From NCBI GenBank assembly GCA_963712815.1, contig CAVQJL010000009.1, forward strand, positions 62,001 to 126,000: a stretch of DNA of 64,000 nt, read 5' to 3'. Position 1 is the first letter of the stretch; every line of letters begins with the position of its first letter. The position numbers were made by a program, and so were the translations under genes. Positions 48,673 to 56,628 of this stretch are shown in pieces. The DNA is from RPQJ01 sp963712815 (lineage in GTDB: Bacteria; Pseudomonadota; Gammaproteobacteria; Steroidobacterales; Steroidobacteraceae). Under the pieces are notes generated by a model that was not told where the DNA came from, did no database searches, and was given only the letters and a program-made list of their open reading frames with translations.

Positions 48673-49169
48673 GCGTCGTGCCTTCCCGGGCCCTGCCGGC
48701 GGTCCTCGCCTGCCTCGCGCTCGTGCTGCTCGCCGGCTGCGGGTTCCGACTGCAGGGTGCGGAGAGCCTCCCCGAGGACCTCGGCCGCGTGTACGTGTCG
48801 GCGCGCGACGACCTCTCACCCTTCGCCGTCGAGCTGCGACGCGGTCTCGAGCGCAACGGCGTCGCGCTCGCGCCGTCGGCCGGCGAGGCCGATGCCGTGA
48901 TCCGGGTGCGCGTCGACCGCGCGACCCGGCGCGTGCTCGCCGTGTCGGCGCGCAACACGCCCACGGAATTCGAGATCCAGTATGTGGTCGAGTACGCGGT
49001 GGACCGCGGCGGGCAGGAGGCCGTGCCCGCGCAGCGCCTCGAGCTCACCCGGAATTTCAGCTTCGACGAGAGCCAGCTGCTCGCGAAGGGCCACGAGGAG
49101 GACGTGCTGCGCGAGGCGATGGCGCGCGACCTCGCCGACCTCGTGCTGCGGCGGCTGGCGACGCTCTAG
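48669..49169 (+). CDS. lptE: LPS-assembly lipoprotein LptE
   Basis: LptE plugs and helps fold the outer-membrane LPS translocon LptD. The 166-residue product has a signal peptide with the lipobox LLAGC (C24) followed by GFRLQGAESLPEDL, the family opening. The C-terminus (EDVLREAMARDLADLVLRRL) is also typical. The start is GTG overlapping the leuS stop; a second GTG lies 9 bp on. holA normally follows directly, but here three (-) genes intervene. Confidence 0.93.
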
Positions 49170-49178
49170 CCGGCGCGC

Positions 49179-50150
49179 TTACTGGCGGGCGTAGCGGTCG
49201 GTCGCGCTCACGAGCTCGTGGGTGATGCCGGGCTCGAGCGCGGAGTGGCCCGCATCGGCAACGACGCGGAAGTCCGCTTCCGGCCAGGCGCGGTGAAGGT
49301 CCCATGCGGTCTGCATCGGGCAGACCACGTCGTAGCGACCCTGCACGATCACCGCCGGGATGCGGCGGATGCGCCGCACGCCGCGCAGCAGCTGGTCCTC
49401 GCGCTCGAGGAACCCCTTGTTGACGAAGTAGTGGCACTCGATGCGTGCCACGGCGATCGCGAATTCCTCCTCGCCCCACTTGTCGACGTTGTCCTCATTG
49501 GTGTGCAGGAAGCTGGTCGCGGCTTCCCAGATCGACCAGGCGCGGGCGGCCCTGAGCTGCGTCGCGTGGTTGCGCGAGGTGAGCCGCCGGTAGAAGGCGG
49601 CGACGAGGTCGCCGCGCTCGCGTTTCGGGATCGCCGACACATAGCCTTCCCAGCGATCGGGGAAGATCGCGCTGGCGCCGTGCTGGTAGAACCAGTCGAT
49701 CTCCGCCTTGCGCAGCATGAAGATGCCGCGCAGCACGAGTTCGCTGACGCGCTTCGGATGCGCCTCGGCGTAGGCGAGCGCGAGCGTCGAGCCCCAGGAG
49801 CCGCCGAATACCAGCCAGCGGTCGATCCCGAGGTGCTCCCGCAGTCGCTCCATGTCGGCCACGAGGTGCCAGGTCGTGTTGTCCTCGAGACTCGCATGCG
49901 GCCTGCTGCGGCCGCAGCCGCGCTGGTCGAACACGACGATGCGGTAGCGCTTCGGGTCGAAGAAGCTGCGCGCCTGCGGGCTCGAGCCGGCGCCCGGCCC
50001 GCCGTGCACGAACACCGCCGGTTTGCCGCGAGGGCTGCCCGATTCCTCCCAGTAGATCTCGTGCGTCGGGGAGACCCGCAGCCAGCCGCTGCGACATGGC
50101 TCGATGGCGGGGTAGAGGCTGCGGCGGACGGACGGTGCTGCTTTCTTCAT
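49179..50150 (-). CDS. pip: Proline iminopeptidase
   Basis: This alpha/beta-hydrolase of family S33 removes N-terminal proline from peptides. The 323-residue protein has the oxyanion motif VHGGPGAGSS, the nucleophile in FGGSWGSTLALAY (S118), the acid in GRYDVVCP and the histidine in DAGHSALE. The DQRGCGRS segment is characteristic of the family. No signal peptide is visible, so it is cytoplasmic. It lies 37 bp after the TonB receptor gene on the same strand and may be co-transcribed with it. It converges on lptE with 9 bp between stops. Confidence 0.93.
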   Translation of the reverse strand: MKKAAPSVRRSLYPAIEPCRSGWLRVSPTHEIYWEESGSPRGKPAVFVHGGPGAGSSPQARSFFDPKRYRIVVFDQRGCGRSRPHASLEDNTTWHLVADMERLREHLGIDRWLVFGGSWGSTLALAYAEAHPKRVSELVLRGIFMLRKAEIDWFYQHGASAIFPDRWEGYVSAIPKRERGDLVAAFYRRLTSRNHATQLRAARAWSIWEAATSFLHTNEDNVDKWGEEEFAIAVARIECHYFVNKGFLEREDQLLRGVRRIRRIPAVIVQGRYDVVCPMQTAWDLHRAWPEADFRVVADAGHSALEPGITHELVSATDRYARQ

Positions 50151-50187
50151 GAATCAAGTCTAGCGGATCTGCCCGTCGTCGCCGCCT

Positions 50188-52260
50188 TCAGAAGCCCGCC
50201 CGGATCCCGAGCAGCACGGAGCGGCCCGGCAGCGGCAGGTAGTCCTTGAGCGGCGAGCTGTGTCGTCGCAGTTCCGCGTCGAGCAGGTTCGAAGCGCGCA
50301 GGAACACCAGCAGACCGGGCGCGAGCGCGTCCCAGTGATAACTCAGCTCGGCCCCGAGCAGCGTCCCGCCGTCGGTCGGTGTCTCGTCGCGCGCGGTCCG
50401 GGTCTGGTCGTCGAACCACTGCAGGTCGATCCCGGCGTGCAGCGGGCCGCGGTCGTACTCGAGCGCCGCCAGGAGGCGCACGGGCGGGATCTGCGGCAGG
50501 TTGCCGTCGTCCGAGAGCCTGCCGCGGACGGAGTCGGCGCCGAGCCTTCCCTGCAGCGAGGCCGCCTCGGACTCGATCAACGGGAACTCGATCTCGGCCT
50601 CGAGGCCGTAGAACTCGGCGTCGGCCTGCAGGTACTCGTACACGGGCAGGCCGTCCTCTTCCGCGCCGGTCGGGTCGGCGTAGATGTAGTCGCTGAAGTC
50701 GCTGTAGAAGAGCGAGACGTGCCAGTGGACGCGGCCCTCGCGACGCAGCCCGAAGTCGAGCGTCGTCGCGGTCTCGGTCCGCAGGCGGTCGTCGCCGATC
50801 TCGTACCGGCCCACCGCGAGGTGCGGCCCATCGGCATACAGCTCGGCGGCCTGGGGATGGCGCTCGGAACGGGTCAGCTGCGCGGCACCTGTGAGCGAGT
50901 CGTCGAACGACCACAGCAGTCCGGCCGCCAGCGTGAAGGCCGTGCCGTCGTAGTCGCGCGCGGTCGATTCGGTGGCGATCTCCTGCCATTCGAGCCGGCT
51001 GCCGAGATCCACGGTCAGCCGGTCGAAGCGCCGGCGCTCGATGAGGAACATCGAGTAGGCATCGGTCTGCGACGGCGGCACGTAGGCCTCGTCGCCCTCG
51101 GCCTCGAGGTCGGTGCCGGTGTACTGCATGCCGAGGGTGCCGGCCCAGCCGGCGAGCGGCGCGTGGCCCACGTGCAGCCGCAGGTCGACTCCGTCCTGGT
51201 CGAACTGCGTGCCGACTTCGCTGCCCTCGAGTTCCTGGTGGCGATAGTCGTTGTAGGCCGCGCGCACGAGCACGTTGTCGACGAGCCCGCCGAGCTCGAT
51301 CCACTCGGCCTTGAAGTCGAGGCGATCCTGGGCCTGGTCGATACGGATCGATTCTTCGTCCGCGGGCGCCTCATCGCCGGCGGCGAGGACCGCGACCGCA
51401 CCGTGGCCGGCCGCATGATCCTCGCCTTCGTGCGCATGCTCGCCCGGCCCGGGCAGGCCGTAATTGGTCTCGTGCCTCGCCCAAGACAGACCCGCCATCA
51501 CGCCCTCGCCGAACCAGGACAGGCCGAGGGCCCCGCCCGTGGTCTCGCTGTCGGAGTTCCTCACGACGCCGCGCGTGAGGTCCGGCTCCTCGCCGTCCTC
51601 GAGCGCCTCGGCACGGGCCGCCTTCGACCAGGCGTAACCCGGGATGTCGTAGTCGTCGGTTTCGCGGTAGTAGCCGTGCGCGTGGAATCCGACCGGGCCG
51701 GCGCGCCCGTCCACGCGGCCGGCGGCGCTCAACTCGTCGTCCACCGATTCGCCGCGCAACTCGCCCACGCCCGACCAGCCTTCGAGATCGGGCGTCGGGA
51801 TGCGGCCGTCCACGACGTTGACGACGCCGCCCACGGCACCGCTGCCGTACAGCAGCGTGGACGGGCCCTTCAGCACCTCGACCTGGTCGGCGAGGATCTC
51901 CTCGATGCCGACCGAGTGATCCGGGCTCAGGTTGCTGACGTCGAGCGCGGCGACGCCGTTCTGCAGCATCAGCACCCGTTCGCCCGCAAGCCCGCGGATG
52001 ATCGGTCGGCTGGCGCGCGGGCCGAAGAAGCTCGCGGTCATGCCAGGCTGGCCGGCGAGGGTCTCCCCGAGGCTGGTCGAGACCCGGCGCGAGAGTTCCT
52101 CGCCGCTCAGGACCACGGCGGCCTGCACGAGATCCGTGGAGCCAACCCGCAGCGGGCTGGCGGTGACGATGACTTCCTCCAGATCGACGTGCTGGGCGGG
52201 GACCGCGGGCGCGACGAGCAGGCAGGTGAGCGTCAGGGACGCACGATGGGCGGTGTTCAA
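50188..52260 (-). CDS. TonB-dependent receptor, ZnuD/OprC-like
   Basis: This is an outer-membrane TonB-gated receptor, probably for a metal ion. The mature start HVDLEEVIVTASPLR carries a TonB-box-like segment. The plug includes RPIIRGLAGERVLMLQNGV and VEVLKGPSTLLYGSGAVGGVVN, and a beta-barrel ends in aromatic phenylalanine (GIRAGF). An extracellular loop near residues 271-286 (GEHAHEGEDHAAGHG) is rich in His and acids, as in zinc receptors of the ZnuD type. The chosen TTG start at 52260 gives a good signal peptide; a GTG at 52308 lacks a ribosome site. A small His/Cys protein gene is upstream. Confidence 0.88.
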   Translation of the reverse strand: MNTAHRASLTLTCLLVAPAVPAQHVDLEEVIVTASPLRVGSTDLVQAAVVLSGEELSRRVSTSLGETLAGQPGMTASFFGPRASRPIIRGLAGERVLMLQNGVAALDVSNLSPDHSVGIEEILADQVEVLKGPSTLLYGSGAVGGVVNVVDGRIPTPDLEGWSGVGELRGESVDDELSAAGRVDGRAGPVGFHAHGYYRETDDYDIPGYAWSKAARAEALEDGEEPDLTRGVVRNSDSETTGGALGLSWFGEGVMAGLSWARHETNYGLPGPGEHAHEGEDHAAGHGAVAVLAAGDEAPADEESIRIDQAQDRLDFKAEWIELGGLVDNVLVRAAYNDYRHQELEGSEVGTQFDQDGVDLRLHVGHAPLAGWAGTLGMQYTGTDLEAEGDEAYVPPSQTDAYSMFLIERRRFDRLTVDLGSRLEWQEIATESTARDYDGTAFTLAAGLLWSFDDSLTGAAQLTRSERHPQAAELYADGPHLAVGRYEIGDDRLRTETATTLDFGLRREGRVHWHVSLFYSDFSDYIYADPTGAEEDGLPVYEYLQADAEFYGLEAEIEFPLIESEAASLQGRLGADSVRGRLSDDGNLPQIPPVRLLAALEYDRGPLHAGIDLQWFDDQTRTARDETPTDGGTLLGAELSYHWDALAPGLLVFLRASNLLDAELRRHSSPLKDYLPLPGRSVLLGIRAGF

Positions 52261-52280
52261 GGGTGCACTCCGGAAGACCA

Positions 52281-52302
52281 GGCGAACGGCCGGCGAACGG
52301 CC
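52281..52302. repeat. 11-bp tandem repeat upstream of the TonB receptor
   Basis: The unit GGCGAACGGCC occurs twice in direct succession (52281-52291 and 52292-52302), followed by GGCC. It lies about 20-40 bp upstream of the receptor start, in the 78-bp gap after the small His/Cys gene. No known operator is recognised. Confidence 0.8.
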
Positions 52303-52338
52303 GGCCACGGAAGGTCACGGGCGAGGCGGCCCGTGGTC

Positions 52339-52740
52339 TCAGGCCTGGGAGTGCGGCGGAGCGCGCGGCCGGAAGGAAACGTGACCCGACGCCCGCGGCG
52401 ACGGTGCCGCCGCCGGGAGTTCGGGAGCTGCGGGTCGATCGGGTGGAGGCACGACGCCCGGTGCAGGCGGGGGTGCGCAGCCCCGCTCGAAACTCGCGCA
52501 GAGCGAGCACAGCTTGGCGGCACTGGGCTCGTCCGCCTCGTGGCTGTGCGCCACGTGCATGAACGAGGCGAGCGCGACCGCGAGGGCGATCGTGGAGACC
52601 GCCAGCCGCAGGCGGTGCGCCCAGGAGAGTCCTCCCGGGAGCGGGATCGAGCGCCAGAGGTGCGTGGTGCGTGCCAAGCCGGGAGCGTCTGGAAAGGCCG
52701 TCGTGGGCGGCACGCTAGCGGCTGGATCCCTCCTGGTCAA
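52339..52740 (-). CDS. Small membrane-anchored His/Cys protein (DUF2946-like)
   Basis: The product is at most 133 residues. It has one hydrophobic segment (LRLAVSTIALAVALASF) followed by HVAHSHEADEP, the pair CSLC and a proline-rich tail. The layout resembles DUF2946-type proteins found beside copper and other metal TonB receptors; this is from memory and unverified. The start is unsure: TTG 52740 opens the frame, a GTG is at about 52716, and a TTG at 52677 would give MARTTHLWRSIPLPGG and about 112 residues. None has a well-spaced ribosome site. A metal-handling accessory role for the receptor downstream is inference. Confidence 0.6.
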   Translation of the reverse strand: MTRRDPAASVPPTTAFPDAPGLARTTHLWRSIPLPGGLSWAHRLRLAVSTIALAVALASFMHVAHSHEADEPSAAKLCSLCASFERGCAPPPAPGVVPPPDRPAAPELPAAAPSPRASGHVSFRPRAPPHSQA

Positions 52741-52760
52741 GGCGGCATAATCCGGCCCAC

Positions 52761-52826
52761 ATGCCGAGCCCCACCATCGTGACGTTGAGCCCCCCGGCCC
52801 CCGCCCCGAGCTTGCGCGCGCAGTGA
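52761..52826 (+). other. possible leader ORF overlapping the holA start
   Basis: A 21-codon frame, MPSPTIVTLSPPAPAPSLRAQ, starts at ATG 52761 and stops at TGA overlapping the holA GTG (GTGA). A CATAAT at 52746-52751 could be a -10, which would put the transcript start only a few bases before this ATG. No ribosome site is seen. It may be chance, or a short coupled leader. Confidence 0.2.
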
Positions 52827-53833
52827 GGACCTCACCGGACGCACTGTCGTCTGGCCTCGCGCGCGGCCTGCACAGTGCCTACCTCGTTACCGGCAGCGAG
52901 CCGCTGCTGATCGGCGAAGCCTGCGATGCGATCCGCGCCACCGCCCGGGCCCAGGGCTACGCCGACCGCGAGGTGCATTTCCTCGAGCGCGGCTTCGACT
53001 GGAATGCACTGCTCGCGGACGCCGCCAACCTGTCGCTGTTTGCTTCGCGCCGGCTCATCGAACTGCGGATCGGCCCGGCGCCGGACGCCGAATCCGGGCG
53101 CGCGCTGGCCGGCCTCGCCGAGCGCCCGCCCGAGGACACCCTGCTGCTCGTGTCCGGCGAACTCGAATACAAGTCGTTGAAGGCCGCCTGGGTCGGCGCG
53201 TTCGAGAAACACGGCGCGCTGGTGGTCGCGCAGCCCGTCGAGCGCCCGGCCCTGCCCGGGTGGATTCGCGAACGGCTCGGGCGCAAGGGCGTGACCATCG
53301 AGCCCGCGGCGGCTGAACTGCTCGCCGATCGAGTCGAGGGCAACCTGCTCGCCGCGCAACAGGAGATCGAGCGCATCGCGCTGCTGAGACCTGAGGCCGC
53401 GCTCGACGTGGGTCAGGTCGCGGAGCTCGTCGCCGACAGCGCGCGCTACGACGTGTTCGAGCTGTCCGCGGCGGCCTTCTCGGGCGAGCCTGGACGCGCG
53501 CTGCGCATCCTGGCGGGTCTGCGTGGCGAGGGCCGCGAGCCGCCGCTGGTGCTGTGGGCGCTGCTGAACGACCTGCGCGGCCTGTCCCGCGTCGCCCAGC
53601 GCGCCGAGCGCGAGCGTTCGCTCGACGCCATCTTCCGCGCGGAGCAGATCTGGTCGCGTCGGCAGCAGCCGCTGCGGGCGGCACTCAAGCGCCTGTCGCG
53701 CGCCGACATCGACTCGCTGCTGCTCGCCGCGGCGGCGGCCGATCGCGTCGCCAAGGGCAGCCTGAGGGGCGATCCCTGGATCGCGCTCGAGGCGCTCACG
53801 GCGCGCATCGCCGGGGTCCGGCTCGCGGCATGA
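52823..53833 (+). CDS. holA: DNA polymerase III delta subunit
   Basis: Delta is the wrench of the clamp loader that opens the beta sliding clamp. The 336-residue product (E. coli 343) matches in order: RGLHSAYLVTGSEPLLIGEA near the N-terminus, EGNLLAAQQEIERIALL centrally and RRQQPLRAALKRLS near the end. The GTG at 52823 gives VRTSPDALSSGLARGL, which fits the family start. nadD overlaps the stop (ATGA). Normally it follows lptE directly; here a 3.6-kb (-) cassette separates them. Confidence 0.93.
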   Translation: MRTSPDALSSGLARGLHSAYLVTGSEPLLIGEACDAIRATARAQGYADREVHFLERGFDWNALLADAANLSLFASRRLIELRIGPAPDAESGRALAGLAERPPEDTLLLVSGELEYKSLKAAWVGAFEKHGALVVAQPVERPALPGWIRERLGRKGVTIEPAAAELLADRVEGNLLAAQQEIERIALLRPEAALDVGQVAELVADSARYDVFELSAAAFSGEPGRALRILAGLRGEGREPPLVLWALLNDLRGLSRVAQRAERERSLDAIFRAEQIWSRRQQPLRAALKRLSRADIDSLLLAAAAADRVAKGSLRGDPWIALEALTARIAGVRLAA

Positions 53834-54477
53834 GCCCGCTCGGGATCTTCGGCGGCACGTTCGACCCGATCCACTACGGTCACCTGCGCACCGCGTTCGA
53901 ACTGCTTCACTCGCTGCGCCTCGGCGAGGTCCGCTTCGTTCCGGCCGGCCAGCCGCCGCACCGCGGTGCGCCGCTCTGCGACGCGAGCCGCCGTCTCGCG
54001 ATGGTGCAGGCCGCCGTTGCCGACCAGCCCGGTTTTTCGGTGGACGATCGCGAGCTGCGACGCGACGGGCCGTCCTACACGGTGACCACGCTGCGCGAGC
54101 TGCGCGCCGACGAGCCCGACCGGTCGCTGTGCCTCATCGTCGGCATGGACGCATTCCTCGGCCTGTCCGGATGGCACGAGTGGCGCGCGATCCTCGAACA
54201 CGCGCACGTCGTCGTTGCGCATCGTCCGGGCTGGTCGGCGCCGCGCGACGGCCTGCTCGCCGATCTGCTGGCGGAGCGGGGCGCCGTCGACGCCCTGGAC
54301 CTGCACGCCTCTCCGGCCGGGCGCATCCACGTCTGCGCCGTCACGCCGCTCGAGATTTCGTCGACCGGCCTGCGCGACCTGATCGTCGCCGGCCGCGATC
54401 CCCGTTACCTGCTGCCCGACGCCGTACGGGCCATTATCGGCGACACTGGTTGTTACCACGTCCCAGCCAAGAGGTGA
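53830..54477 (+). CDS. nadD: Nicotinate-nucleotide adenylyltransferase
   Basis: NadD makes deamido-NAD from nicotinate mononucleotide and ATP, a late step of NAD synthesis. The 215-residue product (E. coli 213) has the nucleotidyltransferase motif GIFGGTFDPIHYGHLR and the C-terminal PLEISSTGLRDLI. It is coupled to holA by a four-base overlap and is followed 2 bp later by rsfS. Confidence 0.97.
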   Translation: MSPLGIFGGTFDPIHYGHLRTAFELLHSLRLGEVRFVPAGQPPHRGAPLCDASRRLAMVQAAVADQPGFSVDDRELRRDGPSYTVTTLRELRADEPDRSLCLIVGMDAFLGLSGWHEWRAILEHAHVVVAHRPGWSAPRDGLLADLLAERGAVDALDLHASPAGRIHVCAVTPLEISSTGLRDLIVAGRDPRYLLPDAVRAIIGDTGCYHVPAKR

Positions 54478-54479
54478 GC

Positions 54480-55007
54480 ATGACAGCGAAGCGACCTGCC
54501 ACACGACGCAACGCAAGCAAGACCGCGACCGGTACGAAGTCACGGGCCACGGCCAGGTCCAAGGCCCCGTCGAAGGCCACGGCCAAGGCGAAGTCCGCCG
54601 CCAAGACGGTGGCCACGCCGAAGACCAAGGCCAAGACCAAGGCAAAGTCCGCGCCGCGCAAGGCAGCGGCGCCGAAGCCGGCATCGCGGCTGCGCGAAGT
54701 GGTGCTCAATGCGCTCGCGGAGCTGAAGGCGGTGGACGTCAAGGCACTGGACGTGCGCGGACTCACCGACATCACCGACACCATGGTGGTGGCGAGCGGC
54801 ACGTCCGACCGGCACGTCAAGTCGCTGGCCGAGCGCGTCGCGCAGCGCTGCAAGGAAGCGGGCTTCCGGCCCTACGGGGTCGAGGGCGAGCGCGACGGCG
54901 AGTGGGTGCTGCTCGACCTGCAGGACGTCGTGCTCCACGTGATGCTGCCGCGGGTGCGCGAGTTCTACGCACTGGAGAAGCTGTGGGCCGGCGGCGCAGC
55001 GGCCTGA
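54480..55007 (+). CDS. rsfS: Ribosomal silencing factor with basic N-terminal extension
   Basis: RsfS binds L14 on the 50S subunit and blocks subunit joining when nutrients are scarce. The core, residues 70-175 (RLREVVLNALAELKAVDVKA onward), includes TDTMVVASGTSDRHVKSLAE and matches the 105-residue E. coli protein. Residues 1-69 are an added segment with about 15 lysines, several arginines and no acidic residue, in a repeated Lys-Ala style that recalls histone H1. The ATG at 54480 has GAGGTGA upstream, and no ATG, GTG or TTG occurs at a place giving a core-only protein. Confidence 0.95.
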   Translation: MTAKRPATRRNASKTATGTKSRATARSKAPSKATAKAKSAAKTVATPKTKAKTKAKSAPRKAAAPKPASRLREVVLNALAELKAVDVKALDVRGLTDITDTMVVASGTSDRHVKSLAERVAQRCKEAGFRPYGVEGERDGEWVLLDLQDVVLHVMLPRVREFYALEKLWAGGAAA

Positions 55008-55038
55008 CGCCGCCGTCGGCCCCGCCGCCAGGATGCTG

Positions 55039-55500
55039 ATGCGAGTCATCGCGGCGGGCACCCGCATGCCGGCCTGGGTGGAAGCCGGTTTTGCCGACTA
55101 CGCCGGACGCCTGCGTGGCGACTACCGCCTGGAACTCAACGAGATCGTGCTGGGTCGTCGGAGCGGCGCCGACGCGCGCCGCGCCGTGGCGACCGAGGGC
55201 GAGCGCATGCTGGCGGCGGCCGGGCCGCGCACGGCCATCGTCGCCCTGCAGGTGGCCGGACGCGCGCTTTCGACCGCCCAGCTCGCCGGCTGGCTCGAGG
55301 AGCGGGCACGCCTCGGCGAGCCGCTCGCCTTCTGCATCGGCGGGCCCGACGGCCTCGCGACAGCGCTGGATGAGCGCGCCTGCCTGCGCTGGTCGCTGTC
55401 GCCGCTGACGCTGCCCCACGGTCTCGCGCGGGTCGTGGTCGCCGAGGCGTTGTACCGTGCCGTGTCCGTGATCAAGGGCCAGCCTTACCACCGTCCCTGA
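55039..55500 (+). CDS. rlmH: 23S rRNA pseudouridine1915 N3-methyltransferase
   Basis: RlmH methylates pseudouridine 1915 in helix 69 of 23S rRNA. The product is 153 residues (E. coli 155), beginning MRVIAAGTRMPAWVEAGFAD. The SPOUT knot is seen in FCIGGPDGLATAL and LSPLTLPHGLARVVVAEALY, and the C-terminal PYHRP matches the family PYHR end. The ATG at 55039 has AGGA with five-base spacing; an ATG at 55033 overlaps that AGGA and would add two residues. Confidence 0.96.
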   Translation: MRVIAAGTRMPAWVEAGFADYAGRLRGDYRLELNEIVLGRRSGADARRAVATEGERMLAAAGPRTAIVALQVAGRALSTAQLAGWLEERARLGEPLAFCIGGPDGLATALDERACLRWSLSPLTLPHGLARVVVAEALYRAVSVIKGQPYHRP

Positions 55501-55514
55501 ATCTGCGAACTCCA

Positions 55515-55542
55515 CGCCGCGCCGACGGTGGACAGCGCGGCG
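55515..55542 (+). other. hairpin after rlmH
   Basis: CGCCGCGC (55515-55522) pairs perfectly with GCGCGGCG (55535-55542) around a 12-base loop, 15 bp after the rlmH stop. Only a distant TTT follows, so termination would be inefficient. It could mark the end of the holA-rlmH transcript. Confidence 0.35.
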
Positions 55543-55586
55543 CGGGCGCGTTTGAATGCCGGTTTGTCCCGACTCCGGAGCCTTGC

Positions 55587-56021
55587 ATGCATCCCTATCC
55601 GCACCTCTACCTCGTGCAGGCGTCGGCCACCCCTGAGGGCGACGTGCCGGTCACCTCCGCCGGGCTGCCGACGCTCGTGACCGCACCGCCCGCCGAGTTC
55701 GACGGTCCCGGCGACCGCTGGTCGCCCGAGACCTTGCTCTGCGCGGCCGTGGCCGACTGTTTCCTGCTGAGCTTCCGGGGCGTGGCGCGCGCCAACAAGT
55801 TCGAGTGGCGCTCGCTCGAGTGCGAGGTCGAGGGCACCTTGAATCGTCTCGAGGGCAAGACGCGCTTCACGCACATGGTGGTGCGGGCCCGGCTGCGCGT
55901 GCCGGCCGGCACGGACGAGGCCAAGTCGGTGCAGCTGCTCGAGCGGGCGGAGCACGTCTGCCTGATCAGCAACTCGCTGGTGGCGGAGCGACGGGTCGAG
56001 GCGACGGTCGTCGCGGAGTGA
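55587..56021 (+). CDS. OsmC-family protein
   Basis: OsmC/Ohr proteins are small thiol peroxidases that detoxify organic hydroperoxides. The 144-residue product has the paired cysteines expected: C58 in LCAAVADCFLLSF, at the start of the central helix, and C125 in EHVCLISNSL. C52 is an extra one. The N-terminal HPYPHLYLVQAS differs from OsmC and Ohr proper, and it groups better with general OsmC-like proteins, so the substrate is open. It lies between rlmH and maf, 7 bp before the latter. Confidence 0.88.
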   Translation: MHPYPHLYLVQASATPEGDVPVTSAGLPTLVTAPPAEFDGPGDRWSPETLLCAAVADCFLLSFRGVARANKFEWRSLECEVEGTLNRLEGKTRFTHMVVRARLRVPAGTDEAKSVQLLERAEHVCLISNSLVAERRVEATVVAE

Positions 56022-56028
56022 TCGGGCG

Positions 56029-56628
56029 ATGTCGTCGCCCCTGATCCTGCTGGCCTCCGCCTCCCCGCGCCGCAGCGAGCTGTTGCGGCAGGTCGGCGTC
56101 GCGCACGAGGTGCGCCCCGTGGACGTCGACGAGGCGGTGTGGCCCGGGGAGGCGCCCTCGGCCTACGTGCTGCGCCTCGCCGAGTCCAAGGCCGCGGCAC
56201 TTTGGAATCGGCTCGCGCCCGCAGAGCGCCGGCCGGTGCTGGCTGCCGACACCACCGTCGCCCTCGAGGGCGAGATCTTCGGCAAGCCGGCCGACGCGGC
56301 CGAGGCGCGGTCCATGCTCGGCCGGCTGGCCGGGCGGACGCACGAGGTGCACACGGCCGTGGCGCTGCGCCACGCCGGCGGCGCCGCGGCGCGCGTCTCG
56401 ACCAGCAGCGTGAGCCTGCGCGCGCTCGCGCCGGAGGAGCTCGACTGGTACTGCCGCTCCGGCGAGCCCGACGACAAGGCGGGCGGCTACGCCGTACAGG
56501 GCCGTGCGGCCGTGTTCATCCGCCACATCGCCGGCAGTTACTCCGGGATCATGGGCCTGCCGCTGTACGAGACCTGGGAGCTGCTCGCGCCGTTGCTCGG
56601 CCGTCCTGCGGGAGGCGCCACGGCATGA
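56029..56628 (+). CDS. maf: Maf-like nucleotide pyrophosphatase
   Basis: Maf (YhdE type) hydrolyses dTTP and UTP or modified nucleotides to the monophosphates. The 199-residue product (E. coli YhdE 197) starts MSSPLILLASASPRRSELLR, the family signature. It also has VLAADTTVAL and the C-terminal SGEPDDKAGGYAVQGRAAVF followed by GSYSGIMGLPLYET. The maf-rng pairing is typical of proteobacteria; the two overlap by four bases. Confidence 0.96.
   Translation: MSSPLILLASASPRRSELLRQVGVAHEVRPVDVDEAVWPGEAPSAYVLRLAESKAAALWNRLAPAERRPVLAADTTVALEGEIFGKPADAAEARSMLGRLAGRTHEVHTAVALRHAGGAAARVSTSSVSLRALAPEELDWYCRSGEPDDKAGGYAVQGRAAVFIRHIAGSYSGIMGLPLYETWELLAPLLGRPAGGATA

Noticed and set aside
52241..52338. Zur or Fur operator before the TonB receptor
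   Set aside because: No AT-rich palindrome resembling either consensus is present. The only regular feature is the 11-bp GC-rich tandem repeat.
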